From contig NZ_JAHKRM010000048.1 of NCBI RefSeq assembly GCF_019396345.1, forward strand, positions 19,632 through 83,631: 64,000 nucleotides of DNA, read 5' to 3'. The notes under the pieces are model-generated. The model was given only the letters and a program-made list of their open reading frames with translations, was not told the origin of the DNA and ran no database searches. The translations under genes and the position numbers were made by a program. Source of the DNA: Nonomuraea guangzhouensis (GTDB lineage Bacteria; Actinomycetota; Actinomycetes; Streptosporangiales; Streptosporangiaceae). Of this stretch, positions 27,478-36,376 are shown piece after piece (the first letter of the stretch is position 1; the number at the start of each line of letters is the position of its first letter).

Positions 27478-28095
27478 ATCAGCACTGAGCCCCGCATCAA
27501 CGAGCGTATCCGAGTTCCCGAGGTGCGCCTCGTGGGCCCGAACGGCGAGCAGGTAGGCATCGTCTCCATTCACGATGCCCTCAAGCTCGCTCAGGAGGCC
27601 GACCTCGACCTGGTCGAGGTCGCGGCCACGGCTCGACCGCCCGTGTGCAAGCTCATGGACTACGGCAAATTCAAGTACGAGTCCGCGATGAAGGCGCGCG
27701 AGGCGCGCAAGAATCAGGCGCACACGATCATCAAGGAGATCAAGCTCCGGCCGAAGATCGACCCGCACGACTACGAGACCAAGAAGGGTCACGTGGTGCG
27801 GTTCCTCAAGGCAGGAGACAAGGTCAAAGTCACGATCATGTTCCGTGGTCGCGAGCAGTCCCGGCCGGAGCTCGGTTTCCGGTTGCTGCAGCGGCTCGCG
27901 GACGACGTCCAGGAGCTGGGATTCGTCGAGTCCCACGCCAAGCAGGACGGCCGTAACATGATCATGGTGATCGGTCCGCACAAGAAGAAGGCCGAGGCGA
28001 AGGCGGAAAAGGCCGCAGCCAAGGCCCAGCGTGGTGGCGAGGAGCCTTCCGCGGAGGAGTCTTCCGGTCAGGAAGCCTCCGTACAGGAAGCGTGA
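27478..28095 (+). CDS. infC: Translation initiation factor IF-3 (ATC start)
   Basis: 205 residues. RINERIRVPEVRLVGPNGEQ opens the N-terminal domain; LVEVAATARPPVCKLMDYGKFKYE and HTIIKEIKLRPKID cross the linker; and GHVVRFLKAGDKVKVTIMFRGRE begins the C-terminal domain. A Lys/Ala/Glu-rich tail follows. AGGAGG at 27468-27473 sits four bases before ATC 27478, and no ATG, GTG or TTG lies between that site and the conserved N-terminus. IF3 genes in other bacteria use AUU or AUC starts for self-regulation, because IF3 itself rejects non-standard starts. The upstream frame to ATG 27370 is not conserved IF3. Confidence 0.93.
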   Translation: MSTEPRINERIRVPEVRLVGPNGEQVGIVSIHDALKLAQEADLDLVEVAATARPPVCKLMDYGKFKYESAMKAREARKNQAHTIIKEIKLRPKIDPHDYETKKGHVVRFLKAGDKVKVTIMFRGREQSRPELGFRLLQRLADDVQELGFVESHAKQDGRNMIMVIGPHKKKAEAKAEKAAAKAQRGGEEPSAEESSGQEASVQEA

Positions 28096-28221
28096 CCCGC
28101 GGTTCGGGTTAGCCTTAACAGCACACCCCGAACAGCCACCCCCACCAGACGAAGACGCCGCGACCGGGTCGGCCAGCACCGGCCCGGCCACCGGCACGGA
28201 CGAATTGAGGAGAGACGGCGA

Positions 28222-28416
28222 ATGCCGAAGATGAAGACGCACAGCGGTGCGAAGAAGCGGTTCCGGCTGACCGGCAGCGGCAAGCTCGTGCGTCGCCGTG
28301 CCAATCGCGCGCACTACAACGAGTGGAAGTCGTCTACGCTGACGCGCCGTCTCAAGAATGAAGTCGTCCTGTCCGACGCTGATTCCAAGAAGATCAAGAA
28401 GCTGCTCGCCAAGTAG
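28222..28416 (+). CDS. rpmI: Large ribosomal subunit protein bL35
   Basis: 64 residues: MPKMKTHSGAKKRFRLTGSG and a basic remainder ending KKIKKLLAK, exactly the L35 pattern. ATG 28222 follows GGAGAGACGG. It lies between infC and rplT in the standard infC-rpmI-rplT order. Confidence 0.97.
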   Translation: MPKMKTHSGAKKRFRLTGSGKLVRRRANRAHYNEWKSSTLTRRLKNEVVLSDADSKKIKKLLAK

Positions 28417-28439
28417 CGCGACCCCCGGGGAGAGAGAAC

Positions 28440-28823
28440 ATGGCACGCGTGAAGCGGGCGCTCAACGCCAAGAAGAAGCGTAAGGTCGTCCTCGAACGGG
28501 CTTCCGGTTACCGTGGCCAGCGGTCACGTCTTTACCGCAAGGCCAAGGAGCAGATGCTCCACTCGATGACGTACGCCTATCGTGACCGGAAGGACCGTAA
28601 GGGTGCCTTCCGCCGTCTGTGGATCCAGCGGATCAACGCCGCCGCCCGTCAGAACGGCATGACGTACAACCGCCTGATCCAGGGTCTGCGACTGGCCAAC
28701 ATCGAGGTCGACCGCAAGATCCTCGCCGATCTCGCGGTCAACGACAGCCAGACCTTCGCCACGCTCGTCGAGGCCGCCAAGAAGGCGCTGCCGGCGAACG
28801 TGAACGCCCCGGCCGCGAGCTGA
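28440..28823 (+). CDS. rplT: Large ribosomal subunit protein bL20
   Basis: 127 residues beginning MARVKRALNAKKKRKVVLER, with GYRGQRSRLYRKAKEQ and LWIQRINAAARQNGMTYNRL typical of L20. L20 is essential for early 50S assembly and in several bacteria represses its own operon. ATG 28440 has GGGAGAG upstream. A strong terminator follows at 28861. Confidence 0.97.
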   Translation: MARVKRALNAKKKRKVVLERASGYRGQRSRLYRKAKEQMLHSMTYAYRDRKDRKGAFRRLWIQRINAAARQNGMTYNRLIQGLRLANIEVDRKILADLAVNDSQTFATLVEAAKKALPANVNAPAAS

Positions 28824-28860
28824 GGCGATTGAGGACCGAGCCCGGCGAGGCTCCAGTCGA

Positions 28861-28886
28861 GGGCCCACCTGACGGTGGGCCCTTTG
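28861..28886 (+). terminator. Intrinsic terminator of infC-rpmI-rplT
   Basis: GGGCCCACC-TGAC-GGTGGGCCC is a 9-bp perfect stem with a 4-base loop followed by TTT, 38 bases after the rplT stop. Confidence 0.88.
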
Positions 28887-28935
28887 CTGTGTTCCCAGCC
28901 GGTACGCCCGGCCGTACAGACCATCAGGGGAGAGC

Positions 28936-29739
28936 ATGGCGGGATCCGAGCTGACCAACGTGAAGTCGCCGCGCGTGAAGGCCGCCAGGAGGCTCGCCAA
29001 GCGCGCCTACCGGGAGCAGGACCGCAAGTTCCTGGCCGAGGGGCCGCAGGCCGTGCGCGAGGCGCTCAAGCTCGACGGGGTGACGCTGGAGCTGTTCGCC
29101 ACCGCCGAGGCCGAGCTCCGCCACCCCGAGCTGATCACCGACGCGACGCTCAAGGGCATACCGATCCACCGGGCCAGCGGCGAGGTGATGTCGGAGCTCT
29201 CCCAGACCGTGACCCCGCAGGGCCTGCTGGCCGTGTGCCGGCTGGTGCACGTGCCGCTCGACGACGCCCTGTCCGGCGAGCCGCGCCTGGTCGCGGTGCT
29301 CGCGCACGTGCGCGACCCCGGCAACGCGGGCACCGTCATGCGCGCCGCCGACGCCGCGGGCGCCGACTCCGTGATCTTCACCGACGCCTCCGTCGACCCG
29401 TACAACGGCAAGTGCGTACGCGCCAGCGCGGGCAGCCTGTTCCACCTGCCCGTCACCATCGGTACACCGGTGGCCGCCGCCGTGCGTCAACTCAGAGAGC
29501 GCGGACTGCGCGTGCTGGCGGCCGACGGCGCGGGCAAGCACACGCTCGACGACGTCGACCTGTCGGGCCCCACCGCGTGGATCTTCGGAAACGAGGCGTG
29601 GGGTCTGCCCGAGGAGGTTCTCGCCGAAGCCGACGATGTGGTCAGGGTGCCCATCTACGGACAGGCCGAAAGCCTCAACCTGGCCACCGCGGCCGCGGTA
29701 TGCCTTTACTCCTCCGCCAGGGCTCAGCGAGTGTCCTAG
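28936..29739 (+). CDS. TrmH/SpoU-family RNA 2'-O-methyltransferase
   Basis: 267 residues. An N-terminal substrate-binding domain (QDRKFLAEGPQAVREAL) precedes a SPOUT catalytic domain with the three family motifs: DPGNAGTVMRAADAAGAD, IFGNEAWGLP and VPIYGQAESLNLATAAAV. It uses S-adenosylmethionine to methylate ribose in rRNA or tRNA; the exact site cannot be told. This group is commonly annotated rRNA methyltransferase. ATG 28936 has GGGGAGAGC before it. It lies between the L20 and pheS genes, a frequent actinobacterial arrangement. Confidence 0.9.
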   Translation: MAGSELTNVKSPRVKAARRLAKRAYREQDRKFLAEGPQAVREALKLDGVTLELFATAEAELRHPELITDATLKGIPIHRASGEVMSELSQTVTPQGLLAVCRLVHVPLDDALSGEPRLVAVLAHVRDPGNAGTVMRAADAAGADSVIFTDASVDPYNGKCVRASAGSLFHLPVTIGTPVAAAVRQLRERGLRVLAADGAGKHTLDDVDLSGPTAWIFGNEAWGLPEEVLAEADDVVRVPIYGQAESLNLATAAAVCLYSSARAQRVS

Positions 29740-29789
29740 GCGGCTGGAAACCCGCTATTGTCGGCCTTGTAGGCGGAGGAGGCGAGTTC

Positions 29790-30878
29790 GTGCACGGCGC
29801 AGACACCGATGGTCGAGTGGTCGCCTCCGCGTGCACGATAGCCATTGACGATCTTCCGGACGGCCTCATCGTGTCCGACAGATTCGGCCGCGTGCTGGCC
29901 GTCAACCGGGCCGCCGCGCGGCTCACTGGCGTCGCCGCCGAACGCGCGGTCGGCAAGGACATGAACGAGGTGTTCCCCTTCCGCGACCACGACGGCCGCG
30001 AGTGGTGGAAGGCCCTCGACCCCGAGGGCGGCCTGCGCACCCGCAGCAGGGTGCCGGAGCGGCCGCTGCACCTGCCCGGCGGGCAGGAGCTCTACGTCGC
30101 GGCCCGGCTGTCCCGCGAGCCCGAGCGGTGCGGCGACGTCGAGCGGGTGACGATCACCCTGCGTGACGGCGGCGCCCGCGCCCGGCTGGAGCGCAGCCGC
30201 GCCGACCTGGTCTCCACGGTCGCCCACGAGCTGCGCTCGCCGCTGACCAGCGTCAAGGGGTTCACCGCGACCCTGCTGGCCAAGTGGACCCGCTTCACCG
30301 ACGAGCAGAAGCGCGTCATGCTCGAGACCGTCAACAACGACGCCGACCGGGTGACCAGGCTGATCACGGAGTTGCTCGACGTCTCCCGCATCGAGTCGGG
30401 CCGGCTGGAGCTGCACCGCCAGGTCGTCGACGTGCCCGCCAGAGCGCGGCGCATCATCGCCGGTCGCGTCGCGGCGGGCGAGACCGAGGACCGCTTCCGC
30501 CTCGTCGCCGGTGACGATCTCCCCGAGATGTGGCTCGACCAGGACAAGATCGACCAGATCCTCGGTAACCTGATGGAAAACGCGGTGCGCCACGGACGCG
30601 GCACCGTCACCATAGAGATCGAGTCCGTCGGATGGGGAGTTGCCGTGTCGGTGCGCGACGAGGGCGAGGGCATCACGCCCGAGCTGGCTCCGCGCGTCTT
30701 CCGGCAGTTCTGGCGCGGCAACAGCCGCCGGCGCGGCGGCACCGGGCTCGGCCTGTTCATCGTGAAGGGCCTGGTCGAGGCGCATGGCGGCACGATCATC
30801 GTGCAGCGCGCGCCCGAGGGTGGGGCGGAGTTCCGATTTACCGTGCCCACCGGCACCCCTGACTTCGCCACTGTGTAG
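29790..30878 (+). CDS. PAS-domain sensor histidine kinase (orphan)
   Basis: 362 residues. A PAS domain (DLPDGLIVSDRFGRVLAVNRA...) is followed by a dimerisation/phosphoacceptor domain with VAHELRSPLTSVKGF (His near 146) and a GHKL ATPase domain with N box LMENAVRHG, G1 RDEGEGI and G2 GTGLGLFIVKGLVEAHGG. No membrane helix is visible, so it is probably cytoplasmic. GTG 29790 has AGGAGG seven bases upstream. Upstream frame continues without similarity. No response regulator gene is adjacent, so its partner is elsewhere. Confidence 0.9.
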   Translation: MHGADTDGRVVASACTIAIDDLPDGLIVSDRFGRVLAVNRAAARLTGVAAERAVGKDMNEVFPFRDHDGREWWKALDPEGGLRTRSRVPERPLHLPGGQELYVAARLSREPERCGDVERVTITLRDGGARARLERSRADLVSTVAHELRSPLTSVKGFTATLLAKWTRFTDEQKRVMLETVNNDADRVTRLITELLDVSRIESGRLELHRQVVDVPARARRIIAGRVAAGETEDRFRLVAGDDLPEMWLDQDKIDQILGNLMENAVRHGRGTVTIEIESVGWGVAVSVRDEGEGITPELAPRVFRQFWRGNSRRRGGTGLGLFIVKGLVEAHGGTIIVQRAPEGGAEFRFTVPTGTPDFATV

Positions 30879-30965
30879 CCCCTGCGGGTAACGGGCGCGA
30901 GTCGGCCCGGTGGGCGGATCCCACTAGACTCTGTCAAGCTCAAGCCCTGGATACGGAGCTCACTC

Positions 30966-32063
30966 TTGTCTGACTACGACCCCGTCGAGGTGACACCGTT
31001 GCATGCCGACGAGGTGTCCCGCATGGAGGCCGACGCCCTGGCGGCGATCAAGACGGCCGGCGACCTCGACGCACTCAAGCAGGCGCGGCTGGCCCACGCC
31101 GGTGACCGTTCGCCCATCGCGCTGGCCAACCGCGAGATCGGCGCCCTGCCGCCCAAGGCCCGTGCCGAGGCCGGCAAGCGCGTCGGCGGCGCCCGCAAGG
31201 CGATCAACGAGGCGCTCGCCGCCCGGCAGGCCGAGCTGGAGGCCGAGCGCGACGCCCGGGTCCTCGTCGAGGAGGCCGTCGACGTCACCCTGCCGTGGGA
31301 CCGCCAGCCGCTCGGCGCCCGCCACCCGCTGACCACCATGCAGGAGCGCATCGCCGACACCTTCGTGGCGATGGGCTACGAGGTGGCCGAGGGCCCCGAG
31401 CTCGAAGGCGAGTGGTTCAACTTCGACGCCCTCAACATCGCCACGGACCACCCGGCCCGCTCCGACCACGACACGTTCTTCGTCGAGTCCACCGAGTCGG
31501 GCATGGTGCTGCGCACCCAGACCTCGCCGGTGCAGATCCGCGCGCTGCTGCAGCGGGGCGCGCCGTGCTACGTCATCTCGCCGGGCAAGGTGTTCCGCAC
31601 CGACGAGCTCGACGCCACCCACACCCCCGTCTTCCACCAGGTCGAGGGCCTGGCGATCGACGAGGGGCTGACGATGGCCCACCTCAAGGGCACGCTCGAC
31701 CGGTTCGCCGAGGTCATGTTCGGCGAGGGCATCTCCACCAGGTTCCGGCCCAACTACTTCCCGTTCACCGAGCCGTCGGCCGAGATGGACCTCAAGTGCT
31801 TCGTCTGCCGCGGCGCCTCGGCGATCCCCGGCAACCCGCCGTGCCGCACCTGCAAGTCCGAGGGCTGGATCGAGTGGGGCGGCTGCGGCATGGTCAACCC
31901 GCGCGTGCTGATCGCCTGCGGCGTCGACCCGTCCACGTATTCGGGCTTCGCCTTCGGCATGGGCATCGAACGTACGCTGATGTTCCGCCACAACGCTGAG
32001 GACATGCGCGACATGGTCGAGGGAGACGTGCGCTTCACGCTTCCGTTCGGAATGGAGATCTGA
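30966..32063 (+). CDS. pheS: Phenylalanine--tRNA ligase, alpha subunit
   Basis: 365 residues. An N-terminal coiled coil contacts tRNA-Phe, followed by the class II catalytic core: HPLTTMQERIADTFVAMGYE, FNFDALNIATDHPAR, VLRTQTSPVQIR and FRPNYFPFTEPSAEMD, then WIEWGGCGMVNP and GFAFGMGIERT (motif 3). Start TTG 30966 has GGAG seven bases upstream. Its stop overlaps the pheT ATG, giving balanced production of the alpha2-beta2 enzyme. Confidence 0.96.
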   Translation: MSDYDPVEVTPLHADEVSRMEADALAAIKTAGDLDALKQARLAHAGDRSPIALANREIGALPPKARAEAGKRVGGARKAINEALAARQAELEAERDARVLVEEAVDVTLPWDRQPLGARHPLTTMQERIADTFVAMGYEVAEGPELEGEWFNFDALNIATDHPARSDHDTFFVESTESGMVLRTQTSPVQIRALLQRGAPCYVISPGKVFRTDELDATHTPVFHQVEGLAIDEGLTMAHLKGTLDRFAEVMFGEGISTRFRPNYFPFTEPSAEMDLKCFVCRGASAIPGNPPCRTCKSEGWIEWGGCGMVNPRVLIACGVDPSTYSGFAFGMGIERTLMFRHNAEDMRDMVEGDVRFTLPFGMEI

Positions 32064-34618
32064 TGAAGGTCCCGCTCTCCTGGCTGCGGGAGTACGCCGA
32101 TCTCCCGGCGGTCACCGCGCAAGAGGTGGCCGACAAGCTCACCGCGGCAGGGCTCAAGCTCGAGTCGATCAGCTCGCACGGTCACGACGTGAAGAACGTC
32201 GTGGTCGGCGAGGTGCTCGAGATCGAGGAGCTGACCGGTTTCAAGAAGCCGATCAGGCACTGCAAGGTCGAGGTGGGGGAGGCGATGCCGCGCGAGATCG
32301 TCTGCGGCGCCACCAACTTCGCCGCCGGTGACCGCGTGCCGGTCGTCCTGCCGGGCGGCGTGCTGCCCGGCGGCTTCGAGGTGGGCGCGCGCAAGACGTA
32401 CGGGCGGCTGTCCGAGGGCATGATCTGCTCCGAGCGCGAGCTCGGCCTCGGCGACGACCACGGCGGCATCATGGTGCTGCCCGCCGGCACGCCGATCGGC
32501 GCCGACGTGGTCGAGCTGCTCGGGCTCCGCGACGACGTGATCGAGCTGGAGATCACCCCCGACATCGGCTACGCGCTGTCGATCAGGGGCGTGGCGCGCG
32601 AGGCGGCGACCGCGTTCGAGGTCGTCTTCCGTGACCCGGCCGACGTCGAGCTGCCCGCCGCCGACGAGCCGGCGTGGCCCGCCTCGATCGGCGACCCGGA
32701 CGCCTGCGACCGGTTCGTGCTGCGCGAGGTCACCGGCTTCGACCCCGCCGCCCAGAGCCCGCTCTGGATGCGCGTACGGCTCACGCGGGCTGGGATGCGG
32801 CCGGTGTCGCTGGCCGTCGACATCACCAACTACCTGATGCTGGAGCTCGGCCAGCCGCTGCACGCCTTCGACCGGGCCAAGCTCACCGGCGAGATCGTCG
32901 TACGCAGGGCCGGTCAGGGCGAGACGCTCGAGACGCTCGACCACGTCACCCGCAAGCTCGACCCCGACGACATCCTGATCACCGACCAGTCGGGCCCGAT
33001 CTCGATGGCGGGCACGATGGGCGGGCTGGAGACCGAGATCTCCGGCGAGTCGACGGACATCGTCATCGAGGCCGCGCACTTCTCGGCGACCGGCATCTCC
33101 CGCGAGTCCCGCAGGCACAACCTCGTCTCCGAGGCGTCCAAGCGGTTCGAGCGCGGCGTCGACCGCGAGCTGCCGCTGGTCGCCTCGTGGCGGGCGGTGC
33201 GGCTGCTGGCCGAGCTGGGCGGCGCCACCGTGCGACCGGGCCTCACGCACGCCGAGATCGACGTCGCCCCGGCCCGCATCGCGATCCCGGCGAGCCATCC
33301 GGGCGACGTGGCCGGTGTGCCCTACTCCAAGGAGACCGTCGTACGCCGGCTGGAGCAGGTCGGCTGCGTCGTGACCGACGGCGACGACCCGGCCGTCCGC
33401 GTGGGCGGCGTCGACCCGACCGGGGTCGTGACCGGCGGCGAGCTGGCGGCCAAGCTGGCCGTCACCGGCGACGACATGATCACGGTCACCCCGCCGTCCT
33501 GGCGGCCCGACCTCACCGACCCCAACGACCTGGCCGAAGAGGTCATCCGCCTCGAAGGCTACGAGCGCCTGCCCTCCCTCCTGCCCAAGGCCCCGGCCGG
33601 AGCCGGGCTGACCGAGGGGCAGCGGCTGCGCAGGCGGGTCGGCAGGACGCTGGCCGCCGCCGGCTACGTCGAGGTGCTGGCCTACCCGTTCATCAGCGAG
33701 GGCGACTTCGACGCCCTGCAGCTGCCCGCCGACGACGCGCGCCGCCGCGCCCTGCGGCTGGCCAACCCGCTGGCCGAGGACGAGCCGCTGATGCGCACGA
33801 CGCTGCTGCCCGGGCTGCTCAAGACCCTGGTACGCAACGCCGGGCGCGGCTTCTCCGACGTGGCGCTGTTCGAGTCGGGGCTCGTCTTCCGGCCCCGCGA
33901 GGGAGCGCCGGCCGCCGCGCCGGTGCTGCGGGTCGACGACAGGCCGAGCGGCGACGAGCTGGCCTCGGTCGCCGCGGCCCTGCCCGACCAGCCGCACCGG
34001 GTCGCGGTCGTGCTGGCCGGCGAGTTCGAGCGGTCCGGCTGGTGGGGTCGCGGGCGCCAGGAATGCTGGGCCGACGCCGTGCGGGCGGCCCGGCTGGTGG
34101 CGGCCGAGGCGGGCGTCGAGCTGTCGGTCATCGCCGACCAGCACGAACCATGGCACCCCGGCAGGTGCGCCGCCCTCTACGTCGGTGACACGCTCGTCGG
34201 CCACGCCGGTGAGCTGCACCCGCGCGTCGCCGAGGCCTACGGGCTGCCGCCGCGCACCTCGGCGATGGAGCTGGAGCTGTCCAGGCTGGAGTCGGCCATG
34301 CCGGGCCCGGCCGAGGCGCCGGCCGTCTCGTCCTACCCGGTCGCGACCCAGGACGTGGCGCTGATCGTGCCCGACTTCACGCCGGTCGCCGACGTGGAGG
34401 CGGCGCTGCGTGACGGGGCGGGGGAGCTGCTGGAGTCGATCCGGCTGTTCGACGTCTACGCCGGGGAGCAGGTGGGGGAGGGGCACAAGTCGCTCGCGTA
34501 CACACTGCGCTTCCGCGCGGCCGACCGCACGCTGACGGTGGAGGAGACGACGGCGGCTCGCGACGCCGCCGTGGCCATGGCCGCCGACCGCGTCGGCGCC
34601 CAGCTCCGCAGCGCCTGA
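32063..34618 (+). CDS. pheT: Phenylalanine--tRNA ligase, beta subunit
   Basis: 851 residues. Domains in order: N-terminal PLSWLREYADLP, an EMAP/tRNA-binding domain (VVGEVLEIEEL, with CGATNFAAGDRVPVVLPGG), the B3/4 editing domain (ISRESRRHNLVSEASKRFERG), a B5 domain, the catalytic-like core (RTLAAAGYVEVLAYPFIS, NPLAEDEPLMRTTLLPGLL), and a C-terminal ferredoxin-fold anticodon-binding domain (YPVATQDVALIV). ATG 32063 overlaps the pheS stop by one base. It pairs with pheS. Confidence 0.96.
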   Translation: MKVPLSWLREYADLPAVTAQEVADKLTAAGLKLESISSHGHDVKNVVVGEVLEIEELTGFKKPIRHCKVEVGEAMPREIVCGATNFAAGDRVPVVLPGGVLPGGFEVGARKTYGRLSEGMICSERELGLGDDHGGIMVLPAGTPIGADVVELLGLRDDVIELEITPDIGYALSIRGVAREAATAFEVVFRDPADVELPAADEPAWPASIGDPDACDRFVLREVTGFDPAAQSPLWMRVRLTRAGMRPVSLAVDITNYLMLELGQPLHAFDRAKLTGEIVVRRAGQGETLETLDHVTRKLDPDDILITDQSGPISMAGTMGGLETEISGESTDIVIEAAHFSATGISRESRRHNLVSEASKRFERGVDRELPLVASWRAVRLLAELGGATVRPGLTHAEIDVAPARIAIPASHPGDVAGVPYSKETVVRRLEQVGCVVTDGDDPAVRVGGVDPTGVVTGGELAAKLAVTGDDMITVTPPSWRPDLTDPNDLAEEVIRLEGYERLPSLLPKAPAGAGLTEGQRLRRRVGRTLAAAGYVEVLAYPFISEGDFDALQLPADDARRRALRLANPLAEDEPLMRTTLLPGLLKTLVRNAGRGFSDVALFESGLVFRPREGAPAAAPVLRVDDRPSGDELASVAAALPDQPHRVAVVLAGEFERSGWWGRGRQECWADAVRAARLVAAEAGVELSVIADQHEPWHPGRCAALYVGDTLVGHAGELHPRVAEAYGLPPRTSAMELELSRLESAMPGPAEAPAVSSYPVATQDVALIVPDFTPVADVEAALRDGAGELLESIRLFDVYAGEQVGEGHKSLAYTLRFRAADRTLTVEETTAARDAAVAMAADRVGAQLRSA

Positions 34619-34690
34619 GGCGGCGCCCGATCGTTGGTCCGAGGCCCGGTACGGTGCGCCGTGCCGGGCCTCGTCCGTGAAAGGCCGGAG

Positions 34691-34924
34691 ATGAGGCATC
34701 TGCTGGTGTTCGCCGAGCGCGACGACGCCGAGGAGGTCGCGGAGGCGCTGGGCGAGCGGTTCCCCGCGCTGGAGATACCCCAGGTCGTACGGGAGACGCT
34801 CGCCGGCGAGGACGACGCCGAGGACGCGCAGTGGCTGGTCGTCCTGGAAGGGCTCGAGGAGGACCGCCTGCCGGAGGTCGACGCGCTCGTGGAGGACCAC
34901 GACGGCTGGCGCGAGCCGGGCTGA
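34691..34924 (+). CDS. Small acidic protein of unknown function
   Basis: A 77-residue, strongly acidic sequence: MRHLLVFAERDDAEEVAEAL, then VVRETLAGEDDAEDAQWLVV. It looks like a compact alpha/beta domain of the ribonuclease E inhibitor-like or ferredoxin-like kind; I do not recognise the family. ATG 34691 is the first start consistent with the hydrophobic strand. An in-frame GTG at 34634 would add 19 residues. It follows pheT by 72 bases in the same direction. Confidence 0.6.
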   Translation: MRHLLVFAERDDAEEVAEALGERFPALEIPQVVRETLAGEDDAEDAQWLVVLEGLEEDRLPEVDALVEDHDGWREPG

Positions 34925-34973
34925 CCCGCGTCCAAGGCGCGCTCGCGCGGAGGCGCGGCCGCCGCTGATGGCG

Positions 34974-36266
34974 TCAGGCGGGGAGCTGGGCGGCTCGGCG
35001 GGCCTTCTCGGCCAGCGCGTGCTCGTCGGTGCGTGAGTCGTACCGGCGGAACTTCGGCAGCGCCGCGGCCAGGCCCGCCACCGCCGCGACGCACAGCACG
35101 CCGCCCGCCCCCAGGGAGAACCGGGCGCCACCCAGCTGCGCCATCAGCCCGGCGCGCGCGTTGCCGAGCATCGGACCGCTGGCGTAGGACAGCAGCTCGA
35201 TGCCGGCCAGCCTGCCCCGCAGCTCGTTCGGGATCGTCTGGTTCCACATCGTCGAGCGGAAGATACCGCTGATCATGTCGGCCGCCCCGGCCAGCGCCAG
35301 GCAGAAGAAGATCGCCCAGACGTTCGGGATCACCGCCGCCAGCGCCATCGCGGCACCCCACAGCCCCGCCGCGATGATCACGCCCAGGCCCTGCCGGTGG
35401 ACCCGCGCCGTCCAGCCGCCGGTGAGCGAGGCCACCAGGGAGCCCACCGCACCCGCCGAATAGAGCAGCCCGAGTGCCTGCGGCGCGCCCAGCTGGTCGG
35501 CCAGGAACGGGAACAGCGCCGTCGACATCGCGAACAGCATCGCGGCGATGTCGACCAGGTAGGTGCCGATCAGATCGCTGCGCCCGGCCGCGTAGCGCAC
35601 GCCCTCGACCAGCGAGCTCAGCGACGCGGGCGCGGCGTCCTCGGCGGGTGGCACGGCCCTGATCCGCCAGAGCAGCGCCAGGGACAGCACGAAGCTCACC
35701 GTGTCGACGCCATAGGCCACGGCCGTGCCGAACGCCGTCACCAGCAGCCCACCGAGAGCCGGGGCGACGATCGCGCCGAGGTTCCAGCGCAGGCTCGCCA
35801 GCACCGCGGCCGCGCCGAGCTGGTCGTGCCTGACCACCTGGGGGATCAGCGCCTCCAGGCTGGGCCGTTGCAGGCACGCGATGCCCATGGCCAGCGCGCC
35901 GACCACGTAGAGGACCCAGGTCTGCGGGTGGGGGAGGAGCGAGTTGACCATGAGCAGGCCCGAGGTCACCATCAGCCCCAGCTCGCTGAGCAGGATGACC
36001 ATGCGCCGGTCGAGCGCGTCGGCGATGGCGCCGCCCCACAGACCGCACACCACCATCGGCACGAACTCGGCCAGGCTCACCAGGCCGACCGCCACGTAGG
36101 AGCCGGTGAGCTCCTTCATCTGGTACGGCACGGCCACCACGGTGATGAACGTGCCGAACATCGTGATGACACCCGAGGCCATGAGCAGCCGATAGTCCCG
36201 CGAGTCGCGCAGCGGACCCAGATCGGGCACCAGCCCGCTGAGCAGGCGCTTTAGTCGATCGGCCAC
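34974..36266 (-). CDS. MFS transporter (enterobactin-exporter-like)
   Basis: 430 residues with about 12 membrane helices. RDYRLLMASGVITMFGTFIT opens helix 1, WGGAIADALDRRMVILLSE is the loop 2-3 motif of the major facilitator superfamily, and MWNQTIPNELRGRLAGIE is the equivalent loop in the second half. The overall look matches the MFS_3 exporters. Substrate unknown. GTG 36266 is the likeliest start, but no purine-rich ribosome-binding site precedes it, so a leaderless message or another start is possible. The end is 49 bases from the preceding convergent gene. Confidence 0.85.
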   Translation of the reverse strand: MADRLKRLLSGLVPDLGPLRDSRDYRLLMASGVITMFGTFITVVAVPYQMKELTGSYVAVGLVSLAEFVPMVVCGLWGGAIADALDRRMVILLSELGLMVTSGLLMVNSLLPHPQTWVLYVVGALAMGIACLQRPSLEALIPQVVRHDQLGAAAVLASLRWNLGAIVAPALGGLLVTAFGTAVAYGVDTVSFVLSLALLWRIRAVPPAEDAAPASLSSLVEGVRYAAGRSDLIGTYLVDIAAMLFAMSTALFPFLADQLGAPQALGLLYSAGAVGSLVASLTGGWTARVHRQGLGVIIAAGLWGAAMALAAVIPNVWAIFFCLALAGAADMISGIFRSTMWNQTIPNELRGRLAGIELLSYASGPMLGNARAGLMAQLGGARFSLGAGGVLCVAAVAGLAAALPKFRRYDSRTDEHALAEKARRAAQLPA

Positions 36267-36326
36267 AAGAGGTGATTCTGTGCTAAAGCCCTCGGCGCGG
36301 GCAATCGATTTTCTTCCGGCACGCGG

Positions 36327-36360
36327 CTGGGGCCCCCGGAGAGAACTCCGGAGGCCCCAG
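36327..36360. terminator. Bidirectional-looking hairpin between MFS exporter and SnoaL-like gene
   Basis: CTGGGGCCCCCGGAG and CTCCGGAGGCCCCAG pair over 15 bases with one mismatch, around a 4-base loop, 17 bases downstream of the leftward SnoaL-like gene. It probably ends that transcript. Confidence 0.75.
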
Positions 36361-36376
36361 GGAAACATCCGCGTCT

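Noticed and set aside
27264..27488. Open frame of 74 codons in the infC leader that ends just past the infC start
   Set aside because: No ribosome-binding site or similarity; it crosses the attenuator-like hairpin and is most likely chance.
31754..35131. An open antisense frame of over 1,100 codons across pheS and pheT
   Set aside because: Same effect: His/Arg/Gly-rich sequence with no family features, fully opposite to pheS-pheT.
36267..36280. TCACCTCTT before the MFS start as a regulatory mimic of the 16S 3' end
   Set aside because: A short match expected by chance; noted only because the start lacks a normal ribosome-binding site.
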